Assembly (NCBI RefSeq): GCF_004793765.1
Contig: NZ_SRYM01000003.1
Coordinates: 62,001 to 126,000 of the forward strand
Source: Parabacteroides distasonis
GTDB lineage: Bacteria > Bacteroidota > Bacteroidia > Bacteroidales > Tannerellaceae
Length of the DNA: 64,000 bases
Reading direction: 5' to 3'
Shown: one piece after another, positions 28,286 through 37,987 of the stretch
How positions within the stretch are numbered: position 1 is the first letter of the stretch
Layout of the letters: each line of letters opens with the position of its first letter
Notes under the pieces: model-generated
Seen by the model: the letters and a program-made list of their open reading frames with translations, nothing else
Database searches by the model: none
Told to the model about the DNA's origin: nothing
Translations under genes and position numbers: made by a program

Positions 28286-28410
28286 TGCTTAAAAATTAAA
28301 TTAATTAATAACTCAAAAAACTAGCCTTACCTACATTGCCACAACGGACACATGATGCAACAACGTGCTAAGAACTAAACTCTTAGTACAATTTGATAAT
28401 AATCGGCTTG

Positions 28411-28441
28411 CAAAGGTACGGGTTTTATCCGAAATACCAAA
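28411..28441 (-). promoter_or_regulatory. Promoter of rplM-rpsI-rpsB-tsf
   Basis: Minus strand TTTG (28438-28441), 19 nt, TACCTTTG (28411-28418): exact consensus. RNA start predicted near 28405. Confidence 0.75.
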
Positions 28442-28480
28442 CAAATCTAACTATTTTTCAAGTTATTATGAAGATACTCA

Positions 28481-29125
28481 TCACTTACGGAAGTAATACC
28501 CCAAAGAGAATGTCACGTTATTTTGATAAACGGAAGTCTCGCCGTCACGCTTCAAGGCACGGCGGTCTATCATGCCGCATAGGGAACTTACGGAAAAGAA
28601 AAAGTTACTATATTCCACCGATAGGCCGACATTCATGCCAAAATCGCAAGGTTTTAAATCCTTCTCCTCGGATACGCCGAAATGGAGATCTGGATTGGTC
28701 TCCCGACTCTTCATCTTGCCAAACAAGGACCAATCAAAGGTAGGACCAGCGAATACGGACAGATGAACGTCCGTGAAGGTAAACGTATAAGCCACATCCA
28801 CAGGTATCTGCAAAGAGTAATACCAACATTTATTATGAAGCGCCATTCCATGCATATCCTGATTCGAATAATAAGCACCACCTTGGTTCACGAACGCCAC
28901 CTCAGGACGAAGCGACCATTTCTTATTTTTGCTCAAAGGAATATCCGCCAACCCCGCTACGCTAAAACCGAAACGGGCTCCCGCCTCATACCTATCCTCT
29001 ACTTTCTGGATCAACGAAGAATAAGCACCTCCGGCACGTACGCCGAAAGAAACCTGAGCTATTGCCGGTAAAATCATCATCACGGCAATCAACAACAATC
29101 CGATTTTTCTCATAAACTTCCTCAT
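28481..29125 (-). CDS. Outer-membrane beta-barrel protein (PorT-like)
   Basis: A 214-residue exported protein with a signal peptide ending at LPAIAQ and a small beta-barrel made of alternating strands (VSFGVRAGGAYSSL at the start, NVTFSLGYYFRK with a terminal aromatic-rich strand). It belongs to the large, poorly characterised PorT / OMP_b-brl group. No neighbour suggests a role. AGAAGG lies 9 nt before the chosen start; Met5 is an alternative. A TATCTTTG -7 element sits at 29149-29156 on the minus strand. Confidence 0.8.
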   Translation of the reverse strand: MRKFMRKIGLLLIAVMMILPAIAQVSFGVRAGGAYSSLIQKVEDRYEAGARFGFSVAGLADIPLSKNKKWSLRPEVAFVNQGGAYYSNQDMHGMALHNKCWYYSLQIPVDVAYTFTFTDVHLSVFAGPTFDWSLFGKMKSRETNPDLHFGVSEEKDLKPCDFGMNVGLSVEYSNFFFSVSSLCGMIDRRALKRDGETSVYQNNVTFSLGYYFRK

Positions 29126-29195
29126 TTGCTTTTCCTTCTAACAGTAAGCAAAGATATACATTTTTCAATAACATCTACATTTATCATAATGAAAC

Positions 29196-29612
29196 CTATA
29201 AGAAAGCGGTAAAAAAAGCACGGCTTTGCCATGTAAGCTTTAACGAATGGCACAACATGATACCATCATTGATATACTGCAACTGATAAACATAAACGTA
29301 GCCCTTATCAGCTCTAGCTTGTACCGTCACACGGCCATCCTTATTGTAAACGAAGCTGCGCTCGATGACCGTACGTTTGTTATCCTCTTTTACCAATTGC
29401 CATTGAGCGGCACCAGATACCTCGTTAGCGAACTTACCGTTCTTGTTTAATTGGAAGTTGGTTGTAGAACCGGTTTGATTCTTAGCAGCCGCATACCACT
29501 TATTGGAAGTCTCGTTGTTATCGCAAGCGAAAGCCATCGTCACCAAAGTCTCATCGTCTAGGTTCAAGAAACCTGCGTACGGATCAACGTTGGCAACGAG
29601 ATATTCATCTAC
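29196..29612 (-). pseudogene. Truncated gene of unknown function
   Basis: A minus-strand frame of about 138 codons reads VDEYLVANVDPYAGFLNLDD and continues through RSFVYNKDGRVTVQARADKG. It has no ATG start: an in-frame TAG lies directly upstream at 29613-29615, and only a TTG at 29565-29567 could serve. The content looks truly coding, and the mature-domain-like start without signal peptide suggests the 5' end was lost. I do not recognise the family with confidence. Confidence 0.5.
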
Positions 29613-29984
29613 CTATGGAGAAATCATCCAATCGGGCCGAGCATCGGGTTCATCGTATTACCAGGTCTCTTCCTGTGCATAGAAAAGATACTCCCGAGGA
29701 TCGCAAAACTATTCCAGCTATATCCCCATCCCAGTTTGCGCAGCATAGAGGAGTCTGGTTCTTTTTGGCGGCCGACAAGTAATCTAAGTGCATCGACCAA
29801 GTATCTTAGTTGCGCTGGCCAAGTATCTTAAGATACTTGGTCGATGAAGTTAAGATACTTTATCTAATAAGGGTATTTTAATGTGGTTGCCCTAGTACAG
29901 GAAAAGAAGTAATCCTCATATCAAAATATTTCCTACCTTTACACTCGCATCTCAAAAGAGATAAGAGACTATACATTAATATAT
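29613..29984. other. Gap with repeats and one weak small frame
   Basis: Contains the repeat cluster at 29772-29863. A plus-strand frame at 29615-29782 could encode 55 residues (MEKSSNRAEH...), but it resembles nothing I know. A TACCTTTA -7-like element near 29931 may belong to dnaE. Confidence 0.4.
29772..29863. repeat. Tandem 22-23 bp units with a terminal inverted copy
   Basis: Units at 29772-29793, 29794-29816 and 29817-29839 share CAAGTA-T-CTTAG and the same period as the array at 25198. The third contains the perfect palindrome CCAAGTATCTTAAGATACTTGG, and an inverted partial copy (gttaagatacttta) follows to 29863. Confidence 0.75.
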
Positions 29985-32900
29985 ATGGAACCGTTTATTC
30001 ATTTACACGTACATACCCAGTATTCCTTGCTGGACGGACAGGCATCCATCGACGCATTGATCGACAAAGCGTACAAAGATGGGATGCGTGCGATCGCCGT
30101 AACAGACCATGGCGTTATGTTCGGTATCAAGGAGTTTTTCAACAAGGTTAGCAAGAAGAATAGCAAACCTCTCGGGATCATCAAGGACTCCGAGAAAGAA
30201 CTAAAACCACTGCTCGCCAAGGAAGGCCCAACTGATGAGGAACAACAAAGGATAACGGAACTGCAACAACAAATCGCCGAGGCGAAAGCCTCTATCTTCA
30301 AGCCGATCATCGGGTGCGAATGTTATTGCGCTCGCAACGGAAGGCATAGCAAACTGGCTTCGCAAGACGACCGTAGCGGCTGGCACTTAATCGTTCTGGC
30401 CAAAAATAAGAACGGATATAAAAACCTGATCAAGATGGTATCCCTCTCATGGACGGAAGGATTCTACGGACGTCCGCGTATCGACAAAGAGTTGTTGGAG
30501 AAATACCATGAGGATCTGATCATCTGCTCCGCTTGTTTAGGAGGAGAGATTCCACAGCATATCATGCACGGACGAATTGATAAGGCCGAGGAGTCTATCA
30601 AATGGTTCAAAAACTTATTCGGAGAGGACTATTACCTTGAGATGCAACGGCACGAGACACACGACCCGAACGCCGATTGTACGATTTTTCCGCATCAACA
30701 AGAGGTGAACAAGGTACTGATCGAACTTGCTCACAAACATAATATCAAGCTAATCGCCACCAACGACGTCCATTTCGTCCATGCCGACGACGCTGAGGCC
30801 CACGACCGCCTGATCTGCCTTAGTACCGGCAAAGACTTGGACGACCCCAAGCGTATGCGCTACTCCAAGCAAGAATGGATGAAGACAACCGCCGAAATGA
30901 ACACCATCTTCGCCGATATCCCCGAAGCTTTGAGTAATACGCTTGAGATAGCCAAAAAGGTAGAATTCTACTCTATTGATAGCGGTCCTATCATGCCGAC
31001 TTTCGCCATTCCCGAGGAGTTCGGTACCGAGGAGTCCTACCGCCAGAAATTGACAGAGCATGATTTATTTGAGGAATTCACCCGGGATGAGAATGGTAAT
31101 GTCGTATTAAGCGAGGAAGAAGCGCACTCCAAAATCAAGAAATTAGGTGGATACGACAAACTATACCGTATCAAGCTGGAAGCCGACTATTTGGCGAAAT
31201 TGACATACGACGGAGCCAAGGAGCTTTACGGAGACCCCTTGAACGATGAAGTAAAGGAGCGTCTGAACTTCGAGTTGCATATCATGAAGACCATGGGTTT
31301 TCCCGGCTACTTCTTGATCGTACAAGATTTCATCCGGGCCGCTCGCGAGGAACTTGGCGTATCAGTAGGACCGGGACGTGGTTCGGCCGCCGGATCTGCC
31401 GTAGCTTATTGCTTAGGGATCACCAAGATCGACCCGATCAAATACGACCTCCTGTTCGAGCGTTTCTTGAATCCGGACCGTATCTCCCTCCCCGATATCG
31501 ATACCGACTTCGATGATGACGGTCGTGGCGAGGTATTGCGCTGGGTAACGGATAAATATGGCGCTGAGCGTGTAGCTCATATCATTACCTATGGAACGAT
31601 GGCTACCAAGTCCGCTATAAAGGATGTCGCCCGGGTACAGAAATTACCGTTAGCCGAATCGAACCGATTAGCCAAACTGGTTCCGGATAAGATCCCCGAC
31701 ATGAAAAAATTCAAATTGGGCGACGCCATCAAGTATGTGCCGGAACTAAAAGAGGCGGCTAACGGAAATGATCCGCTGGCACGGGATACCTTGAAATACG
31801 CCCAGATGCTGGAAGGCAACGTCCGTAACACGGGTGTGCATGCCTGCGGCGTCATCATCGGACGTTATGATATATCGGATGTCGTACCCGTCAGTACGGC
31901 GAAAGACAAGGATACCGGGGAGGAAATGCTGGTTACCCAATACGAGGGTTCCGTGATCGAGGAAACCGGATTGATCAAGATGGACTTCTTGGGCCTGAAG
32001 ACCTTGTCCATCATCAAAGAGGCGATCGAGAACGTGAAACTGACTACCGGAGAAGATCTAGATATCGACCATATCAGCCTAGAAGATCCGGCCACCTACA
32101 AATTATATTGCGACGGAAAGACAACCGGTACATTCCAGTTCGAGTCTGCCGGTATGCAAAAATATTTGAAGGAATTGCAACCTTCCAAATTCGAGGACTT
32201 GATCGCTATGAACGCCCTGTATCGTCCAGGCCCAATGGATTACATCCCTTCTTTTATCGCCCGTAAACAGGGCAAAGAGGAGATCATGTACGATATTCCT
32301 GTCATGGAACGTTACCTGAAAGATACGTATGGTATTACAGTCTATCAGGAGCAGGTCATGCTTCTATCCCGTTTGCTCGCCAACTTCACACGTGGCGAGA
32401 GTGATGCCTTACGTAAGGCGATGGGTAAGAAGCTGATCGAGAAGATGAACCATTTGAAGTCTAAGTTTATGGCCGGTGGTCAAGCCAACGGCTATAAAGA
32501 AGAAACTTTAAACAAGATCTGGTCCGACTGGGAGAAGTTCGCCTCATACGCTTTCAATAAGAGTCACGCTACTTGTTATTCATGGGTGGCTTATCAGACC
32601 GCTTATTTGAAAGCGAACTTCCCGTCCGAGTATATGGCCGCCGTCTTGAGCCGAAGCTTATCCAATATCACGGATATCACGAAGTTCATGGATGAGTGCA
32701 AGGCGATGGGTATTCAGGTATTGGGGCCGGACGTGAACGAGTCGATCTTGAAGTTCAGCGTAGATAAGGATAAGAACATCCGCTTCGGGCTAGGTGCCGT
32801 GAAAGGCGTAGGTGAGTCCGCCGTACAAAATATCATAGAGGAACGCAAAAAGAACGGCCCATACAAGAGTATCTTCGATTTCGTGGAACGGGTAAACCTG

Positions 32901-33788
32901 ACCGCTTGTAATAAGAAAAACATAGAGTCTATGGCTCTGGCTGGAGCGTTCGATAACTTCAGTATCCAGCGTGAGCAATTCTTCGCCGACAATGGAAAAG
33001 GGGAATTATTCTTGGATACCTTGGTTCGCTATGGTAACAAATATCAGATGGATAAAAGCACGGCAGCCAACTCTTTATTCGGTGGAGACGCCTTGATCGC
33101 TATCGCTAAACCGGAAATCCCGCAATGCGAGCGTTGGAGCGATCTCGAACGCCTGAATAAAGAGAAGGAGTTGGTCGGTATTTATTTGTCTGCCCACCCA
33201 TTGGATGAATACCGTATCATATTAAAATATGTATGCAATACCGGTATGATAGAACTTAACGAGCGGGAAACCTTACAAGGCCGGGAGGTTTTATTAGGTG
33301 GTATCGTCACCGGTTTCCGGGAAGGAATGACCAAGAACGGAAAGCCTTACGGAATCTTGAAGATCGAGGACTTCACAGGCAGTGGCGAGATCCCTCTCTT
33401 CGGACAGGATTATATCGAATACAGCAAATATGGTAAAATCGGAATGTATCTCTTGATCACCGCCCGCATAGAGCCTAGCCGTTGGGATCCTAATAAACTG
33501 GACTTCAAGATTGGTACCGTCAACCTTTTACAAGACGAGAAAGACAAGCTGATCGAGAAAATCAGTATCACAGTCCCGATCCATGATTTGGACGAGCCGA
33601 CAATCAATGAGCTTTCGGTATTGATCAAGAACAATCCGGGCCATAGCTTGTTATATTTTAAAGTCGTCGATGGGGAGCACAACATCTCCCTGAATCTTTT
33701 CTCCCAAAATATCCGCTTAAACGTGACACGCGAGCTGGTGGACTTTTTACAGGAGAACGAGAATATCGATTTTAAAATTAATGGCTAA
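29985..33788 (+). CDS. dnaE: DNA polymerase III alpha subunit
   Basis: Replicative polymerase, 1267 residues. It opens with a PHP domain (HVHTQYSLLDG), then the C-family polymerase core with catalytic Asp504 and Asp506 in LPDIDTDFDD, the SVGPGRGSAAGS segment, a helix-hairpin-helix region, and a C-terminal OB fold (REVLLGGIVTGFREGMTKNG). Length fits the Bacteroidetes DnaE. It is followed by trxA, which has its own promoter. Confidence 0.97.
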   Translation: MEPFIHLHVHTQYSLLDGQASIDALIDKAYKDGMRAIAVTDHGVMFGIKEFFNKVSKKNSKPLGIIKDSEKELKPLLAKEGPTDEEQQRITELQQQIAEAKASIFKPIIGCECYCARNGRHSKLASQDDRSGWHLIVLAKNKNGYKNLIKMVSLSWTEGFYGRPRIDKELLEKYHEDLIICSACLGGEIPQHIMHGRIDKAEESIKWFKNLFGEDYYLEMQRHETHDPNADCTIFPHQQEVNKVLIELAHKHNIKLIATNDVHFVHADDAEAHDRLICLSTGKDLDDPKRMRYSKQEWMKTTAEMNTIFADIPEALSNTLEIAKKVEFYSIDSGPIMPTFAIPEEFGTEESYRQKLTEHDLFEEFTRDENGNVVLSEEEAHSKIKKLGGYDKLYRIKLEADYLAKLTYDGAKELYGDPLNDEVKERLNFELHIMKTMGFPGYFLIVQDFIRAAREELGVSVGPGRGSAAGSAVAYCLGITKIDPIKYDLLFERFLNPDRISLPDIDTDFDDDGRGEVLRWVTDKYGAERVAHIITYGTMATKSAIKDVARVQKLPLAESNRLAKLVPDKIPDMKKFKLGDAIKYVPELKEAANGNDPLARDTLKYAQMLEGNVRNTGVHACGVIIGRYDISDVVPVSTAKDKDTGEEMLVTQYEGSVIEETGLIKMDFLGLKTLSIIKEAIENVKLTTGEDLDIDHISLEDPATYKLYCDGKTTGTFQFESAGMQKYLKELQPSKFEDLIAMNALYRPGPMDYIPSFIARKQGKEEIMYDIPVMERYLKDTYGITVYQEQVMLLSRLLANFTRGESDALRKAMGKKLIEKMNHLKSKFMAGGQANGYKEETLNKIWSDWEKFASYAFNKSHATCYSWVAYQTAYLKANFPSEYMAAVLSRSLSNITDITKFMDECKAMGIQVLGPDVNESILKFSVDKDKNIRFGLGAVKGVGESAVQNIIEERKKNGPYKSIFDFVERVNLTACNKKNIESMALAGAFDNFSIQREQFFADNGKGELFLDTLVRYGNKYQMDKSTAANSLFGGDALIAIAKPEIPQCERWSDLERLNKEKELVGIYLSAHPLDEYRIILKYVCNTGMIELNERETLQGREVLLGGIVTGFREGMTKNGKPYGILKIEDFTGSGEIPLFGQDYIEYSKYGKIGMYLLITARIEPSRWDPNKLDFKIGTVNLLQDEKDKLIEKISITVPIHDLDEPTINELSVLIKNNPGHSLLYFKVVDGEHNISLNLFSQNIRLNVTRELVDFLQENENIDFKING

Positions 33789-33790
33789 AG

Positions 33791-33821
33791 TTGTACGACG
33801 CTGAAAGAATTTGTACTTTTG
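33791..33821 (+). promoter_or_regulatory. Promoter of trxA
   Basis: TTG (33791-33793), 20 nt, TACTTTTG (33814-33821), beginning 3 nt after the dnaE stop. Confidence 0.6.
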
Positions 33822-33875
33822 GCGTCATAACAATCATTAGACTATAATTCATAATTAAATAATACATAATTCAAA

Positions 33876-34193
33876 ATGGCACTACAAATTACAGACGCTA
33901 ATTTCGAGGAGTTAGTTAACTCAGGAAAGCCCATGGTTCTTGACTTTTGGGCAGAGTGGTGTGGCCCTTGCCGCATGGTCTCTCCTATCATTGATGAATT
34001 GGCAACCGAGTACGAAGGTCGTGTGACGATCGGTAAAATGAACGTTGACGAGAATGACGATGTAGTCGGACAATTCGGTATCCGCAACATCCCTACCGTT
34101 CTTTTCTTCAAAGATGGTAAGATGGTTGATAAAGTAGTAGGCGCTACGGCTAAGGATAAGTTCGTAGAAAAGATCGAGGCAATGCTTAAATAA
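33876..34193 (+). CDS. trxA: Thioredoxin
   Basis: 105-residue cytoplasmic thiol-disulfide reductant with the active site WCGPC at residues 28-32, the cis-Pro in IRNIPTVLFF, and no signal peptide. Convergent with mnmD, with a shared terminator between them. Confidence 0.95.
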   Translation: MALQITDANFEELVNSGKPMVLDFWAEWCGPCRMVSPIIDELATEYEGRVTIGKMNVDENDDVVGQFGIRNIPTVLFFKDGKMVDKVVGATAKDKFVEKIEAMLK

Positions 34194-34207
34194 TTGAAAG
34201 TTGAGAA

Positions 34208-34262
34208 TTGAGAATTGAAAATACCGAGGAATACGCTCTGTAACTTTCAATTCTCAATTTTT
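34208..34262. terminator. Bidirectional terminator between trxA and mnmD
   Basis: Perfect 13-bp inverted repeat (34208-34220 and 34245-34257) with a 24-nt loop, then a T run. It overlaps the mnmD stop codon and is built from AATTGAGAATTGAAA-type repeat sequence. Confidence 0.6.
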
Positions 34263-34916
34263 AATACCCCTAAGTATATGTCGCTTGCCCGGAGGACCGG
34301 AAAGACGGCTCATCTCAAAACCAGCCGCTTGCATACCTCTGCGTACCTCTCCTTTTGCGCAATAGGTTACGATCACTCCGTCCGGTGCGGTATGAGCATA
34401 CAAACGATTATAGATTTCCTGATTCCACATCTCCGGTTGTTTCTCGGGCGCAAATGCGTCGAAATAGATCAAATCAATATCATCCGGTAGTTCACAGGCG
34501 TTACTATTTCCTTTTATTTTATGAAGTGTAAAGCACTCTGAGATTGAAACGGGAGTATTCCACTCCGCCTCATGCAAGGCTAAGAATAGCTCTTTTCTCT
34601 CCGGCCAGATCAGCTCCCCATAATTCAAGGCACGAATCGTATCTAAAGGAAGCGGGTATAACTCCACTGTATGATAATCAATATGATGTGCTTGAGATAG
34701 CTCGACATCCTTCAATGTCAAGAAGGCATTCAGTCCTGTACCGAAGCCAACTTCCATGATTCGGATAAAGTCTTTCTCCAGCGCATGCAATCCCGCCTCA
34801 ATAAATATATGTCTCGATTCCTGCAACGCCCCGTTCACGGAATGATAATGTTCATCCATCGCCGGAATATATAGTGTATGGCTTCCATCCGCCGTTATCT
34901 GTAATTCTTTCTCCAT
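34254..34916 (-). CDS. mnmD: tRNA wobble-uridine methyltransferase MnmD (DUF752 type)
   Basis: SAM-dependent methyltransferase of the MnmC N-terminal domain family, which completes mnm5s2U at the wobble position of some tRNAs. The 220 residues include the SAM motif EVGFGTGLNAFL and the family segment DLIYFDAFAPEKQPEMWNQE. It is the stand-alone form without the FAD domain of E. coli MnmC. The start at 34916 is chosen over 34937 because the longer frame reaches upstream of the -7 element at 34924-34931. Confidence 0.88.
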   Translation of the reverse strand: MEKELQITADGSHTLYIPAMDEHYHSVNGALQESRHIFIEAGLHALEKDFIRIMEVGFGTGLNAFLTLKDVELSQAHHIDYHTVELYPLPLDTIRALNYGELIWPERKELFLALHEAEWNTPVSISECFTLHKIKGNSNACELPDDIDLIYFDAFAPEKQPEMWNQEIYNRLYAHTAPDGVIVTYCAKGEVRRGMQAAGFEMSRLSGPPGKRHILRGIKN

Positions 34917-34923
34917 ATGTATG

Positions 34924-34931
34924 CAAAGATA
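34924..34931 (-). promoter_or_regulatory. -7 element of mnmD
   Basis: TATCTTTG on the minus strand only 7 nt before the chosen start codon, so the mRNA may be nearly leaderless. Confidence 0.5.
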
Positions 34932-34986
34932 ATACATACGAATCAGAATAATACTTATCTTTACCGCTATAAATATGATATAAGAT

Positions 34987-37380
34987 ATGGATAGACGCCA
35001 TCTTTACTTCTTACTATTCTTATTATGTACCATACAAGCCGCTATCGGTCAACAGCGCTCCTTCTCTATCAAGGGAGTCGTAAAAGATGCGTCAAGCGGA
35101 CAGCCGATACCTTTCGCTAACGTAGTGGTATGGAACACGACGCAAGGGGCGGTCACCGATTCCATCGGATTATTCGAGATATCCGGCATATCACCCGGAA
35201 GCTATCGTCTCCAATCCTCCTTTCTGGGATATAAGCCATTCGTTACCGCCGAATTCAGACTAGCGAATAAAGATATATTCTTCCCGATCGAGCTAGAGGA
35301 AGCCAGCCAGAACCTGCAAGAGGTTAGCGTAGTAGCCTCTCCGTTCCGTAAAACCGCCGAAAGTCCGCTAGGACTCCGTGTAATCGGTTTCAAGGAGATA
35401 GAGAAAAGCGCGGGAGGAAACCGGGATATCTCCCGGGTAGTACAAACCTTTCCCGGAGTAGCGTCTACGGCAGCGTTTCGTAACGACTTAATGGTAAGAG
35501 GAGGAGGTCCCTCGGAAAACCGTTTCTTTCTGGATGGCGTAGAAATACCGAATATCAACCATTTCTCTACTCAAGGAGCCTCCGGAGGTCCGGTCGGTAT
35601 TATCAATCCCGATTTTATCCGAGAGGTCAACTTTTATTCGGCCGCATTCCCCGCATCCAAAGGGAATACTTTAAGTTCGGTATTGGATTTTAAACTACAA
35701 GATGGAAATAAGGAGAAATTCTCATTGCGAGGAGTCCTAGGAGCCTCAGATATCGGTGTGTCCGCTAATGGACCGCTAGGAAAAAAGACCACTTACCAAG
35801 TGTCTGTTCGTCGCTCTTACCTTCAATTCCTTTTCGATATGATCGGCTTACCGTTCTTACCTACTTTCACGGATGCCCAATTCAAGATTAAGCACTCCTT
35901 CAACCCCAAGAATGAGCTTACAGTTCTCGGATTAGGGGCGATCGATGATATGAAGCTGAATACAGGAATGGAAGACATGAGCGAGAAAAACCAATATATC
36001 CTCTCTTACTTGCCGGTCGTAAAACAAAAAACGTATACCCTTGGAGCGGTTTATAAACACTACGCCGGTAAAAATCTCTACTCGGTCATTATCAGCCGTA
36101 GCCAGACCAACAATAAGAATATTAAATATAAAGACAACGATGAAAGCAAGGAAGAGAACCTCTCCTTAAATTACCGTTCGGACGAGATCGAGAATAAATT
36201 CCGAACGGAAAACACGTTCCGCTTACCACTCATTCAATTGAATGTCGGGGGAAATATCGAATACGCCCAATACACGAATGACACCTATCAAAAGCAATTT
36301 ACCTCTATCCCCCGTACCATCGTATATCAAACAGACCTTGGCATATGGAAGTGGGGTATCTATGCCACGGCTATTTATGAGAGTTATAACGAGCGGTTTA
36401 CCGCCTCTTTAGGTGTTCGTGCGGACGCAAACAATTATTCCTCGGATATGAATAATTTGTTAGATCAGTTATCTCCTCGCCTATCCTTATCCTACCGTTT
36501 GTCCGATCCGCTTTATATAAACGCGAATATCGGACGCTACTACGAGCTTCCTCCTTATACGACATTGGGATTCAAGGATAATGAAGGTAATTATGTAAAC
36601 CGGGCAAATCATTTAAGCTATATCCGAAGCGACCAAGCCGGATTAGGCTTGGAATACCGTCCTACCTCATACTTGAAATTCACGGCCGAAGGATTCTATA
36701 AACATTATGATCGTTATCCGATGTCCATACTTGACAGTATCCCACTCGCGTCGAAAGGTACGGACTATGGTGTCTTGGGAAATGAGGCCGTATCGTCTAC
36801 CGCTACAGGGCGAGCTTATGGGCTTGAGATCATGGGACGTTGGTACAATTATAAAGGGCTTACTTTCATCGCATCCTACACTTTGGTAAGAAGCGAATTC
36901 AAGGATGGGAGAAATATGGACACTTATCTTCCCTCGGCTTGGGACAATAAGCATCTGTTCACGTTTAGCGGGACTTATTCTTTACCCAAGAATTGGGACG
37001 TAGGCGCCAAGTTCCGGGTAGTAGGAGGCGCTCCCTATACGCCTTACGATGTAGAAAAGAGTAGTTATGTAGAAGCTTGGGACGCTAATAACGGGCTATA
37101 CTATGATTACAGCCGGTTTAACAGCGAACGGCTCAAGCCATTCACGCAGTTAGATATCCGTATCGATAAAACATTTTACTTCAAAAAGATCATGCTTGGA
37201 GCCTATATCGACATCCAAAACATATTGAATTCCAAATACAAAGAGCAAGACGTATATATCAAAACAGGTAAAATTATCAACCCGGAAGTTCCCATATATG
37301 AACAACGGTACGAATTAAGACCGATAGAACGTCTTACAGGAACGCTTCTACCAAGTATCGGAGTGATGATCGAGTTATAG
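34987..37380 (+). CDS. TonB-dependent receptor with carboxypeptidase-like regulatory domain
   Basis: A 797-residue outer-membrane transporter: signal peptide ending at IQAAIGQ, a CarboxypepD_reg-like domain (about 25-105; SIKGVVKDASSGQPIPFANV), a plug domain (about 115-235; VRGGGPSENRFFLDGVEIPN), and a barrel ending in GVMIEL. There is no SusD partner, so a small ligand such as a metal chelate or vitamin is as likely as a glycan. It stands alone, divergent from mnmD, with a TATCTTTA -7-like element at 34956-34963. Confidence 0.9.
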   Translation: MDRRHLYFLLFLLCTIQAAIGQQRSFSIKGVVKDASSGQPIPFANVVVWNTTQGAVTDSIGLFEISGISPGSYRLQSSFLGYKPFVTAEFRLANKDIFFPIELEEASQNLQEVSVVASPFRKTAESPLGLRVIGFKEIEKSAGGNRDISRVVQTFPGVASTAAFRNDLMVRGGGPSENRFFLDGVEIPNINHFSTQGASGGPVGIINPDFIREVNFYSAAFPASKGNTLSSVLDFKLQDGNKEKFSLRGVLGASDIGVSANGPLGKKTTYQVSVRRSYLQFLFDMIGLPFLPTFTDAQFKIKHSFNPKNELTVLGLGAIDDMKLNTGMEDMSEKNQYILSYLPVVKQKTYTLGAVYKHYAGKNLYSVIISRSQTNNKNIKYKDNDESKEENLSLNYRSDEIENKFRTENTFRLPLIQLNVGGNIEYAQYTNDTYQKQFTSIPRTIVYQTDLGIWKWGIYATAIYESYNERFTASLGVRADANNYSSDMNNLLDQLSPRLSLSYRLSDPLYINANIGRYYELPPYTTLGFKDNEGNYVNRANHLSYIRSDQAGLGLEYRPTSYLKFTAEGFYKHYDRYPMSILDSIPLASKGTDYGVLGNEAVSSTATGRAYGLEIMGRWYNYKGLTFIASYTLVRSEFKDGRNMDTYLPSAWDNKHLFTFSGTYSLPKNWDVGAKFRVVGGAPYTPYDVEKSSYVEAWDANNGLYYDYSRFNSERLKPFTQLDIRIDKTFYFKKIMLGAYIDIQNILNSKYKEQDVYIKTGKIINPEVPIYEQRYELRPIERLTGTLLPSIGVMIEL

Positions 37381-37496
37381 ATTTTACCGTAATAGATTCT
37401 TTTTATTTTGAATTTCAATAATTAGTCATAAATCTTTCCCATCTTTGTGGTCTGTATGAACAACAAATAGTACTTTAATTACAAATAAACACATAA

Positions 37497-37874
37497 ATTG
37501 GTAGGAAAAATGTCAATCAACTATTCTCCGAGATCGAGCAGTCTTCCCACCTGAAAGCGGCGGATGGGGTGCAGGTATGCTTTGTCGAGAAGATCCCGAA
37601 TTGTATCTTACGTACTGGCCGTAACCGTATCTCCCAAGTCATCACGAACTTTATCAACAATGCCATCAAGTTCACAACTCAAGGTAGCTTCCTGTTCGGC
37701 TACCGTCGTAGAGATGACGAGTTGTATTTCTACGTAAAAGATACGGGATGCGGTATCGCCAAGGATAAGATCGATCAGGTTTTCACCCATTTCGTCAAGT
37801 TAAATAGCTTTACGCAAGGAACGGGATTGGGGTTATCGATCTGCGAGATGATCATCAAACAATATCCGGGATAA
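37497..37874 (+). pseudogene. C-terminal remnant of a sensor histidine kinase
   Basis: About 125 codons of a histidine kinase ATP-binding domain: N box [11 protein letters not shown]1 box [15 protein letters not shown] and G2 box GTGLGLSI. The frame begins after an in-frame TAA (37494-37496), and the sensor, dimerisation and His-box regions are missing. It also stops early at YPG, before the last strands of the fold. Upstream, a 4-codon ORF ATG-AAC-AAC-AAA-TAG (37456-37470) with a CATCTTTG element may be what remains of the original start. It is not expected to be active. Confidence 0.8.
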
Positions 37875-37987
37875 AAGTCCGCAAAGAGGGTTAAGATTAA
37901 GTAAACGGTAAGACTATTTAAGTGAAAGAAAAAACGAGGAGAAAGAAGGAAGGCTATCTTTGAACGCAATTAACAACCCAAGCGTTC

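Noticed and set aside
29615-29782. 55-residue plus-strand frame
   Set aside because: No ribosome site, no recognisable family, and it runs into the repeat array.
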